DNA of 32,232 bases from the NCBI GenBank assembly GCA_016208115.1, contig JACQYR010000035.1, positions 1 through 32,232 on the forward strand, given 5' to 3'. Every line of letters starts with the position of its first letter. Within the stretch, counting starts at the first letter, position 1. Below are positions 25,387-32,232 of this stretch, piece by piece. Position numbers and translations under genes: made by a program. Source of the stretch: Desulfarculus sp. Lineage in GTDB: Bacteria > Desulfobacterota > Desulfarculia > Desulfarculales > Desulfarculaceae. The notes under the pieces are model-generated. The model searched no databases and was not told the origin of the DNA. It worked only from the letters and a program-made list of their open reading frames with translations.

Positions 25387-26187
25387 TTATTGGTCCCCCA
25401 GATAGACCTCGATCACCTTGGGGTGGCTCTGCACTTGGTCCATGTCCCCGTCGGCGATGACGCGCCCCTCGTGCAGGACCGTGACCCGCTGGGCGATGGA
25501 GTGCACGAACTCCATGTCGTGCTCCACCACCACCACGGTGCGGCTGGCGGCCAGGGAGTGCAAGAGGCCGATGGTGTGCTCGATCTCGGCCGGGGTCATG
25601 CCGGCCACCGGTTCGTCCAAGAGGAGCATCTGCGGCTCCTGGGCCAAGAGCATGCCGATCTCTAGCCACTGCTTCTGGCCGTGGGCCAGGCCCCCGGCCA
25701 GGCGGCCGGCCTGATCACCGAGCCCGATGATCCCCAGCACCTCCTGGATGCGCTCCCGCTCTTCCGGCCGCAGGGTGGCGAACAGGGAGTGCCGCAAACC
25801 CTTGTCGCACTTCAGCGCCATTTCCAGGTTTTCGAAGACGCTGTGGTTCTCGAAGACCGTGGGCCTCTGGAACTTGCGGCCTATGCCCCCCCGGGCGATC
25901 TGGGCCTCCGAGAGCTGGGAGATGCTGCCCAGGGGCTTGTAGAAGACCGTGCCCGCGTCGGCCCTGGTCTTGCCGGTGATGACGTCCAAGAGGGTGGTCT
26001 TGCCAGCGCCGTTGGGGCCGATGATGCAGTGGATGCCGCCGTCCTGGATGTTCAGGTTCAGGTTGTCCAGGGCCTGGAAGCCGTCGAAGCTGACGCTAAC
26101 CGCCTGCACGTAGAGGATGGGGAAGCGCCGAGCCGTCAAGGACACCCGCCCTGCCTCGTCCTGGACCGCCGTGGGTGAAGCGCTCAT
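25387..26187 (-). CDS. urtD: Urea ABC transporter ATP-binding protein UrtD
   Basis: UrtD is a nucleotide-binding subunit of the urea importer, related to LivG. I start it at the ATG at 26187, giving 266 residues; it overlaps the urtC stop by four bases and is preceded by GGAGGTGACGC. The frame is open far into urtC but that part is not protein-like. Visible motifs are Walker A IIGPNGAGKTTLLDVITGKT (about 71-90), the UrtD-type signature GLAHGQKQWLEIGMLL in place of LSGGQ, Walker B MLLLDEPVAGMTPAE, and the switch His in VVVVEHDMEFV. The protein ends PKVIEVYLGDQ, as expected. It appears intact. Confidence 0.94.
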   Translation of the reverse strand: MSASPTAVQDEAGRVSLTARRFPILYVQAVSVSFDGFQALDNLNLNIQDGGIHCIIGPNGAGKTTLLDVITGKTRADAGTVFYKPLGSISQLSEAQIARGGIGRKFQRPTVFENHSVFENLEMALKCDKGLRHSLFATLRPEERERIQEVLGIIGLGDQAGRLAGGLAHGQKQWLEIGMLLAQEPQMLLLDEPVAGMTPAEIEHTIGLLHSLAASRTVVVVEHDMEFVHSIAQRVTVLHEGRVIADGDMDQVQSHPKVIEVYLGDQ

Positions 26188-27299
26188 CGCGTCACCTCCG
26201 TGGTATCGCCGCGCCTGGCCCGGGGTAGCAGGTCCTTGAGGCCGGCCAGGCCCCGAGGCAGGAACATGGTGGTGCCGATGAACAGGGCGGCCAGGAAGAA
26301 CAGCCACAGCTCCGGCCAGGCCACCGTGAACCAGCTCTTGGCGCCGTTGACCAAGAAGGCCCCCAAGACGCCGCCCACCAGGCTGCCCCGTCCGCCCACC
26401 GCCACCCAGATAGCCATCTCGATGGAGTTTGCCGGGTGCAGCTCGCTGGGGTTGATGATGCCCACCTGGGGCACGTACAGCGCCCCGGCGATGCCGCACA
26501 AAAAGGCCGAGAAGGTCCACACGAAGAGCTTGTAGCGCAGCACGTCATAGCCCAGGAAGAGCAGGCGGCTCTCGCCGTCGCGGATGGCGCGCAACAGGCG
26601 CCCCAGCTTGCTGGTGACGATATAGCGGCAGGCCAGGTAGCTCAGGAGCAGCACCAGGGCCGTGGTCAAATACAACCCCAGCTTGGTGGCGGGCGTGGAC
26701 AGCGAAAAGCCCAGCAAGCGCTTGAAGTCGGTGAGCCCGTTGTTGCCGCCCAGTCCGGTCTCGTTGCGGAAGAAGAGCAGCATCAGGGCAAAGGTGGTGG
26801 CCTGGGTGATGATGGAGAAGTACACGCCCTTGATGCGCGAGCGGAAGGCGAAGAACCCGAAGACCAGGGCCGCGCACCCCGGCAGCAACAGGATCACCAG
26901 GGCCGCCAGCCAGAACTGGTCCAGGCCCTGCCAGAACCAGGGCAGCTCCTGCCAGTTGAGAAAGACCATGAAGTCGGGCAACTGGCTGCGGTAGTGGCCC
27001 TCGCCGGACATGACCCGCATCAGGTGCATGCCCATGGCATAGCCGCCCAGGGCGAAGAACACGCCGTGCCCCAGGCTTAAGATGCCCGTGAACCCCCAGA
27101 CCATGTCCATGGCCAGGGCCACCAGGGCGTAGCACAGAAACTTGCCCAACAGGGGCACCAGGTAGTCGGGCAGACGCAGGGGCAGCCCCGCCGGCACCGC
27201 CAGGTTGAGCGCCGGCACCACCACCAGGGCCACCAGCGCCGCCAGGGCAAAAGCCAGCCAGGCCCTGCGGGAGTGCATTGCCATCAGGCGCGCCAGCAT
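26184..27299 (-). CDS. urtC: Urea ABC transporter permease UrtC
   Basis: UrtC is one of the two membrane subunits of the importer (LivM-like). The 371-residue product has about ten hydrophobic helices. Family landmarks are DMVWGFTGILSLGHGVFFAL near residues 65-84, RSRIKGVYFSIITQATTFAL near 153-172, and NETGLGGNNGLTDFKRLLGF near 178-197. The cytoplasmic EAA-like loop RAIRDGESRLLFLGYDVLRY contacts the ATPases. It ends RARRGDTTEVTR and overlaps urtD by four bases. The start at 27299 lies four bases from the end of urtB. No damage is seen. Confidence 0.95.
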   Translation of the reverse strand: MLARLMAMHSRRAWLAFALAALVALVVVPALNLAVPAGLPLRLPDYLVPLLGKFLCYALVALAMDMVWGFTGILSLGHGVFFALGGYAMGMHLMRVMSGEGHYRSQLPDFMVFLNWQELPWFWQGLDQFWLAALVILLLPGCAALVFGFFAFRSRIKGVYFSIITQATTFALMLLFFRNETGLGGNNGLTDFKRLLGFSLSTPATKLGLYLTTALVLLLSYLACRYIVTSKLGRLLRAIRDGESRLLFLGYDVLRYKLFVWTFSAFLCGIAGALYVPQVGIINPSELHPANSIEMAIWVAVGGRGSLVGGVLGAFLVNGAKSWFTVAWPELWLFFLAALFIGTTMFLPRGLAGLKDLLPRARRGDTTEVTR

Positions 27300-27302
27300 G
27301 AC

Positions 27303-28863
27303 CTAGCCCTCCGCCAGGCGGCCCTTGAGGGCGAAGATGCCCTGGGGACGCTTCTGTATGAAGAGGATGACAAAGACCAGGATGGCGATCTTGCCCAGCA
27401 CCGCCCCGGAGAAGGGCTCCAATATCTTGTTGATGACCCCCAGGCCTAGGGAGCCCCACACCGTGCCGGCCAACTTACCCACTCCCCCCAGCACCACGGT
27501 CATGAAGCAGTCCACGATGTAGGCCTGACCCAGCTCTGGCCCCACGTTGCCGATCTGGGACAAGGCCAGGCCGCCCAGGCCGGCGATGCCGCAGCCCAGG
27601 CCGAAGGTCCACATGTCCACCCGCGAGGCCTTGACCCCCATGGCCGAGGCCATGCCCCGGTTCTGGGTCACGGCTCGCACGCGTAGGCCCAGGGGCGTGC
27701 GGTTCAAGATGAACCACACCAGGAGCACCGCCAGGGCCGCGAAGCCGATGATGGCCAGACGGTTGTAGGTAAGCAATAGGCCCTGGCCCACCTGCCAGCC
27801 GCCGGCCAGCCAGGAGAAGCGTCTCCAGGGGCCGGCCCACCAGGTGGCGGATCAGCCCGCGCTCCAGGGCCACGCCCACCAGGGCCGGCAAGGCGAAGCA
27901 GACCGGCAGGGCGGCCAGGGGGTACCAGTCCAGGGCTCCCGGCCACCAGGCCCGGAAGACATTCTGGGTGACGTAGGCCGCGTAGGCCCCCAGCATCAGC
28001 ATCTCGCCGTGGGCCATGTTGATGACGCCCATGAGCCCGAAGGTGATGGCCAGGCCCAGGGAGGCCAAGAGGAGCACGCTGGCCAGGCTCAGGCCGTAGA
28101 ACAGGCACTGCACGATGTCGGCGGGCAAGGTGTGAAAATAGATTATCTGCATGCCCCAGCGCGCGGCCTGGCGCACCTCGGGGTCGGGCTCCAGGTACTG
28201 GCCCTGGGGGTCCTTCTGGGTCAGGGGCTTGAGGCGCTCCAGGTAGTTGGAGTCGCCGGAGGCGCCCAGGGTCTGGATGGCCGCCAGGCGGCGGGCCTTG
28301 TCCAGGCTCTTGAGGTCGGCCAGCGAGACCACCAGCCCCAGGACCTGGCGCACCGCCGGGTCGTTCTCCTTGTCCAGGGCCGCGGCCAAGAGGCCGGCCT
28401 GCTCCGGGCCGGGGGGCTCCTCGGCCAGGCGGCGGGCCGCCGTCAGACGGTGGGCCGGGTCGGGGGAATAGAGACGCAGCCGGGCCATCACCGGCTCCAG
28501 GGAGCGGCGCACCAGGTTGTTGACCAGGGGCGCGCGCAGATCGCCTTCCAAGGCCACCGTCCCGCCCGTGAATGCGTCCAGACCTTGGGCCTGGCCTTCC
28601 TCGACGATCAACGGCCGGCCCTCATGGTCCAGGCGCAGCCGGCCGGCCTGCAGGGCCTCCAGCAGGGGCAGGGCCTTGGGGTCGCCCAGGCGGCCCAATT
28701 CCTCGATGGCCGCGATCACCTCGGCGCGGCTGGCCCCGCCCAGGCCGGCGGCGGCCTGACGCAGTTCTTGGCCGCCGGCCACGGCCACTGGCGAGGGCAG
28801 CAGGAAGAGCCAGGCCAGCAGGGCCAGCAGGAGCAGGTGGTATGGTGAACGCGCCGGGTACAT
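27303..28863 (-). pseudogene. urtB: Urea ABC transporter permease UrtB, broken by a deletion and frameshift
   Basis: UrtB is the LivH-like permease with a long N-terminal extracytoplasmic region. The first part (from ATG at 28863) reads correctly: signal peptide, an Ala/Leu-rich helical domain to about residue 235, then membrane helices with LAITFGLMGVINMAHGEMLM and up to LVGRPLETLL near 27820. At that point the frame changes. The remainder is in another frame (an open frame with ATG at 27791, but homology from about 27818: SWLAGGWQVGQGLLLTYNRL) and continues to NRTPLGLRVRAVTQN and the normal C-terminus at 27303. The join also lacks about 27 residues that normally link these two segments. The shift would give a nonsense tail ending at 27475. 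This is either a real mutation or an assembly error. Confidence 0.88.
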
Positions 28864-28875
28864 GGTCTTTCCCCG

Positions 28876-28903
28876 GGCGCCCCCGCGCTGGGGCGGGGGC
28901 GCC
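28876..28903 (-). promoter_or_regulatory. Intercistronic GC hairpin between urtA and urtB
   Basis: Perfect 11-base arms (GGCGCCCCCGC and GCGGGGGCGCC) flank a six-base loop in the 61-base gap between the urtA stop and the urtB start. There is no T-run. As in the dctP-dctQ gap, it follows the binding-protein gene directly. It may reduce read-through to the permease genes or protect the urtA message from 3' decay. Confidence 0.6.
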
Positions 28904-28924
28904 GAAAGGGTTGGCTACAATTGG

Positions 28925-30232
28925 TTACTTATACTTGGGCGCCGTGCAGTTGCCGCAGACCCAGGGATAGGTCCAGTCGGCCACCTTCTTGGCGCTGTCG
29001 GGGATAAAGGGGCTCCAGGCATCGGCCCGGATGGGTCCCTTGGTTTGCCAGACGATCTCGAACTGGCCGTCCGCCTTCACCTCGCCGATGAGCATCGGCT
29101 TGTGCAGGTGGTGGTTCTTGGCGTCCATGACGATCTCGTAGCCGCAGGGGGCCTTGACCTTCTGGTTGGCCACGGCCTGACGCACGGCGCCCACCTCGGT
29201 GGTGCCGGCCTGCAAGACGGCCTGGGCCCACATCTTGATGCCGATGTAGGTGGCTTCCATGGGGTCGTTGGTCACCCGCTTGTCGCCGCCGGGCAGGTTA
29301 TGCTCCTTGACATAGGCCTTCCACTTGGCGATGAAGGCCTGGTTCTCGGGGTTCTTGATGGACATGAAGTAGTTCCAAGCCGCCAGGTGTCCCACCAGGG
29401 GCTTGGTGTCTATGCCGCGCAGCTCCTCCTCGCCCACCGAGAAGGCGATGACCGGGATGTCGGAGGCCTTGAGGCCCTGGTTGGCCAGCTCCTTGTAGAA
29501 GGGCACGTTGGAGTCGCCGTTGATGGTGGAGATGACCGCCGTGCGCTTGCCCACGGCGAACTTCTTGACGTTGGCCACGATGGTCTGATAGTCGGCGTGA
29601 CCAAAGGGGGTGTAGGTCTCCATGATGTCGGCTTCGGCCACCTGCTTGGTTTGCAGATAGGCGCGCAGGATCTTGTTGGTGGTGCGGGGATAGACATAGT
29701 CAGTGCCCAAGAGCACGAAGCGCTTGGCCTCGCCGCCGTCCTTGCTCATCAGGTAATCCACGGCGGGGATGGCCTGTTGGTTGGGGGCGGCGCCGGTGTA
29801 GAAGACGTTTAGCGAGCACTCCTCGCCCTCGTACTGCACGGGGTAGAACAACAGGCCGTTGAGTTCCTCGAAGACCGGCAGCACCGACTTGCGCGAAACC
29901 GAGGTCCAGCAGCCGAAGGTCACGGCCACCTTGTGCTTCTCGATCAGCTCGCGGGCCTTTTCGGCGAACAGCGGCCAGTTGGAGGCCGGGTCCACCACCA
30001 CGGGCTCCAGTTTTTTGCCCAAGAGGCCGCCGCCCTTGTTGATCTCCTCTATGGTCATCAGGGCCACGTCCTTGAGCGAGGTCTCGCTGATGGCCATGGT
30101 GCCAGACAGCGAGTGCAGGATGCCCACCTTGATGGTCTCGGCGGCCTTGGCCGCCCCCACCAAGGGGCCGCCCAGGGCTAGGGCCAATAGCAGCAGACTC
30201 ACTCCCAATGATCGCCACGCAATTCTTCTCAT
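28925..30232 (-). CDS. urtA: Urea ABC transporter substrate-binding protein UrtA
   Basis: UrtA is the periplasmic receptor that delivers urea (or short amides) to the UrtBC channel. The 435-residue product starts with a signal peptide (MRRIAWRSLGVSLLLLALAL, cleaved near AKAAETIKVG). It shows the type-I binding fold of this family: ILHSLSGTMAISETSLKDVA, then VFGCW-like AVTFGCWTSVSRKSVLPVFE, LLFYPVQYEGEECS, and YVYPRTTNKILRAYL. The FGCWTSVSRK and FYPVQYEG segments distinguish UrtA and amide-binding relatives from Liv-type receptors. AGGAGGGAATAAGAG lies just before the ATG. It is the first gene of the 12-gene urea operon; binding appears intact even though urtB and urtE are damaged. Confidence 0.95.
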   Translation of the reverse strand: MRRIAWRSLGVSLLLLALALGGPLVGAAKAAETIKVGILHSLSGTMAISETSLKDVALMTIEEINKGGGLLGKKLEPVVVDPASNWPLFAEKARELIEKHKVAVTFGCWTSVSRKSVLPVFEELNGLLFYPVQYEGEECSLNVFYTGAAPNQQAIPAVDYLMSKDGGEAKRFVLLGTDYVYPRTTNKILRAYLQTKQVAEADIMETYTPFGHADYQTIVANVKKFAVGKRTAVISTINGDSNVPFYKELANQGLKASDIPVIAFSVGEEELRGIDTKPLVGHLAAWNYFMSIKNPENQAFIAKWKAYVKEHNLPGGDKRVTNDPMEATYIGIKMWAQAVLQAGTTEVGAVRQAVANQKVKAPCGYEIVMDAKNHHLHKPMLIGEVKADGQFEIVWQTKGPIRADAWSPFIPDSAKKVADWTYPWVCGNCTAPKYK

Positions 30233-30772
30233 CCTCTTATTCCCTCCTGGTTGAAGCCTCCGCGGTCCTCACTCCCCGGCGCCCGGCGGCCTCTCCCCCA
30301 GCGGCCCCCCGGCCTAGTCTTGAGCGCCTTGTTGGGCGCCTGTAGTTCAAGGGCCATGCCAGGCTGAGGCGCGCTGTACTTAACGTGCTTAATATGTGGC
30401 AGAAAAAGGAAAGGCTCCACCCCAAGGCAGGCCTACGGTGAGGATTGTGTGCAGCAATAATGTTACCAAGAGGTCTGCAAAATAATGATTGCATACTGTA
30501 CGGTATGTTTTGTGGAAAGGCCCGGCTCCCGGCCCGGAGGGGCCCCCGCCGGGGCCGGGTCTGGCCGGCCGATGCATAGCTTTTTTACGGGCCAGGGGCG
30601 CGGCGCATAAAAATTTCCCACCACCCGGCTCCACCACCCGGGGACGAGGGGCGCCCCGGCCCGCTAAAACCCCAACCGCGCTGGTGATTGGCGGTATATT
30701 AGGCAATAGGCATTGATCTTGCTGGGCTGGGGCTGAAACCCGTCATCCACCCGTCACTGGGAGACATGCTGC
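30233..30772. promoter_or_regulatory. Divergent intergenic region upstream of urtA and the ABC exporter
   Basis: This 540-base gap should hold the urtA promoter and that of the rightward ABC genes. Notable parts are an AT-rich patch with palindromes at 30476-30507, a GC hairpin (CCCGGCCC 30528-30535 with GGGCCGGG 30552-30559), a T6 run near 30580, and AT-rich bits near 30610 and 30690. A partial sigma54-like match lies on the minus strand at 30346-30361 (TGGCATGGCCCTTGAA), but it lacks the required GC at -12. Open frames here have no protein-like composition. Confidence 0.45.
30476..30507. promoter_or_regulatory. Two overlapping palindromes, candidate operator
   Basis: TGCAA (30476-30480) and TTGCA (30489-30493) are exact inverted copies eight bases apart. 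Overlapping the second is CATACTGTACGGTATG (30492-30507), a palindrome with a single mismatched pair. They lie in an AT-rich patch roughly 245-275 bases upstream of urtA and a similar distance from the ABC gene. A nitrogen-responsive regulator is an obvious guess, but the motif fits no consensus that I can name with confidence. Confidence 0.4.
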
Positions 30773-31489
30773 ATGGATTTGGTAAACGTGCAAGGGGCCG
30801 GCAAGACCTACCGCCTGGGCGAGGTGGAGATAGCCGCCCTGTGGGATATCAACCTGTCGGTCCAGGAGGGGGCCTTCGCCTGCCTGGTAGGACCCTCGGG
30901 CAGCGGCAAGACCACCCTGCTCAACCTCATCGGCTGCCTGGATCAGCCCAGCGCCGGCCGGGTGCTGGTGGCCGGCCAGGACACCAGCCTGTTGGGACGG
31001 CGCGAGGCGGCCGTCTTTCGCGGCCAGCGCCTGGGCTTCGTCTTCCAGGGCTTCAACCTGCTGCCCGTGCTAACGGTGTACGAGAACGTGGAGTACCCGC
31101 TGTTGATGGTCAAGCGCCTGCCCAAGGCCCAGCGCAGCGAGGCGGTGGCCCGGGTGCTGGAGGCCGTGGGCATCAGCGACCAAAGAGACAAGTACCCCGA
31201 CCAGCTCTCCGGCGGCCAGCTCCAGCGGGTGGCCGTGGCCCGGGCCTTGGTGGGCAGCCCCGCCCTGGTACTGGCCGACGAGCCCACGGCCAACCTGGAC
31301 CACGCCACCGCCGGCATGGTCATCGGCCTGATGCGGCGGATGCGCGACCAACTGGGAACCACCTTCATCTTCTCCACCCACGACCCGCGCATCGTGGAAC
31401 AGGCCGAGACCCTCTTCAACCTGAGCGACGGCCGCCTGGTGGACACCCGGGCCGGCCGGGCCGGGGGAGAGGAGGTGGGGCATGCTTAA
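30773..31489 (+). CDS. MacB/LolD-type ABC transporter ATP-binding protein
   Basis: This 238-residue ATPase belongs to the MacB/LolD/FtsE group that energises FtsX-like permeases, which work by transmembrane force rather than classical transport. Motifs are Walker A GPSGSGKTTLLNLIGCLD, the Q-loop GFVFQGFNLLPVLTVYENVE, the group's signature QLSGGQLQRVAVARALVGSP, Walker B LVLADEPTANLD and the switch FSTHDPRIV. The ATG at 30773 follows GGGAG by nine bases. Its end overlaps the permease gene by eight bases, so the two are coupled. Likely roles are lipoprotein or lipid trafficking or export of a small molecule. The operon continues past the window, so the substrate is unknown. Confidence 0.93.
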   Translation: MDLVNVQGAGKTYRLGEVEIAALWDINLSVQEGAFACLVGPSGSGKTTLLNLIGCLDQPSAGRVLVAGQDTSLLGRREAAVFRGQRLGFVFQGFNLLPVLTVYENVEYPLLMVKRLPKAQRSEAVARVLEAVGISDQRDKYPDQLSGGQLQRVAVARALVGSPALVLADEPTANLDHATAGMVIGLMRRMRDQLGTTFIFSTHDPRIVEQAETLFNLSDGRLVDTRAGRAGGEEVGHA

Positions 31490-32232
31490 CACCCTGCGCC
31501 TGGCCTGCAAGAACCTCACCCGCTACAAGCGGCGCAGCCTCCTGACCGGCCTCCTGATCGTCCTGGGCGTGGGGGCGGTCATCGTCTTCTCGGGCCTGTC
31601 CGACTCATTCAAGCGCCTGATGATCGGCCAGATCACCGACTCCATGCTCAGCCATTTTCAGATACACAAAAAGGGCTACGTGGCCAGCATAGACAACCTG
31701 CCGCTGAACCTGAACCTGCCGCCCCAGGCCTACCAGCGCGTCAAGGCCATGCTGGAGGCCGAGGCCGGGGTGGCCGCCCTGGCCCCCCGGCTCAAGCTGG
31801 GCGGCATGCTCAGCAACTTCGAAACCACCACCGCCGTGCGCATCAACGGCATCGAGCCCCAGGCCGAGGACCTGGTGGTGCCGGACCTGCGGGGCCGCGT
31901 CAGCGGGCGCCAGCCGGGCCAGGCCCTGGTGGGGCGCGGCGAGATACTATTGCCCGAGGTGCTGGCCCGGGGCCTGGACCTCCAGCCGGGCGCGGAGGTG
32001 GTGGTGGTGGCCACCAACCGGGAGGGCTCGGTCAACGGCCTGCCCCTGAAGGTGGGCGGCGTGGTGGCCAGCGTCATGGGACCCGGCGGCCGCGACGGCT
32101 ACATGCACATTGACGACGCCGCCGAGCTGCTGCGCATGCAAAAGCCCGAGATCAGCGAGGTGGTGGTGCGGGTCAAGGACTTCAACAAGCTGGAGGAGAT
32201 CGCCGGCCGCCTCAAGGCCGCGCTGGAAGAGG
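31482..32232 (+). CDS. FtsX/LolC-like ABC permease, 5' part
   Basis: The gene runs off the right edge; 250 codons are visible and no stop occurs. It begins MLNTLRLACKNLTRYKRRSL, the cytoplasmic start of MacB/LolC-type permeases, followed by the first membrane helix (LLTGLLIVLGVGAVIVFSGL, about residues 20-39). After it comes the large extracytoplasmic MacB-type periplasmic domain, with HFQIHKKGYVASIDNLPLN and later ALVGRGEILLPEVLARGLDL, the segment usual for this family. The remaining three helices must lie beyond the window. GAGAGGAGGTGGGGC gives a strong ribosome-binding site, and the start overlaps the ATPase gene by eight bases. Confidence 0.9.
   Translation, partial: MLNTLRLACKNLTRYKRRSLLTGLLIVLGVGAVIVFSGLSDSFKRLMIGQITDSMLSHFQIHKKGYVASIDNLPLNLNLPPQAYQRVKAMLEAEAGVAALAPRLKLGGMLSNFETTTAVRINGIEPQAEDLVVPDLRGRVSGRQPGQALVGRGEILLPEVLARGLDLQPGAEVVVVATNREGSVNGLPLKVGGVVASVMGPGGRDGYMHIDDAAELLRMQKPEISEVVVRVKDFNKLEEIAGRLKAALEE

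Noticed and set aside
30346-30361. Sigma54-like promoter for urtA on the minus strand
   Set aside because: The -24 part TGGCAT fits, but the -12 part is TTGAA and lacks the invariant GC, so I do not call it.
30389-30716. Opposed short open frames in the urtA upstream region
   Set aside because: Composition unlike protein, weak start context and overlap with palindromes; treated as non-coding.

Overview
The window is about 32 kb of very GC-rich DNA from an anaerobic, bacterial diazotroph. The nif genes are in the order nifH-nifI1-nifI2-nifD-nifK, the MoFe subunits are of the anaerobe type (NifD with an internal insertion, NifK with a short N-terminus), and TRAP and Urt transporters, a NifA-type sigma54 activator and UspA are present. 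Together these suggest a Desulfobacterota (former Deltaproteobacteria) lineage, perhaps near Desulfarculales. That placement is inference; there is no rRNA or other phylogenetic marker here.

Layout. 1-395: no supportable gene. 396-4042 (minus strand): a universal-stress protein followed by a complete TRAP dicarboxylate-type transporter (dctP, dctQ, dctM), with a perfect GC hairpin between dctP and dctQ. 4580-6220 (plus): a cytoplasmic three-PAS, LuxR-type regulator with a recent internal tandem duplication, ending in a striking AT-rich palindrome. 6432-8675 (plus): a 94-residue membrane protein and an ArsB/NhaD-family ion transporter with an extra N-terminal extracytoplasmic domain. 8858-10417: a NifA-type activator. 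10704-10719: a near-consensus sigma54 promoter. 10758-19772: one nine-gene nitrogenase operon (nifH, nifI1, nifI2, nifD, nifK, 2Fe-2S ferredoxin, nifE, nifN, nifB).

A bidirectional hairpin at 19784-19822 separates nifB from a convergent, minus-strand urea operon that reads urtA-urtB-urtC-urtD-urtE-ureD-ureA-ureB-ureC-ureE-ureF-ureG (30232 down to 19823). The urease half looks intact. The urea ABC importer does not: urtB carries a small deletion with a frameshift, and urtE has lost its N-terminal Walker A region. At the right edge (30773-32232) a MacB/LolD-type ABC ATPase and the start of its FtsX-like permease read rightwards.

Logic. The centre of the window is a nitrogen-acquisition island. 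N2 fixation is driven by NifA and sigma54 and is probably switched off after translation by the PII-like NifI1/NifI2 pair when ammonium is available. Urea uptake and hydrolysis form a second ammonium source facing the nif operon. nifV, nifU, nifS and a separate nifX are not in the window, so homocitrate and Fe-S supply must come from elsewhere. I found no wholly new system. The most surprising signals are the two independent lesions in the Urt transporter, the hairpins placed directly after both solute-binding-protein genes, the AT-rich palindrome, and the tandem PAS duplication.
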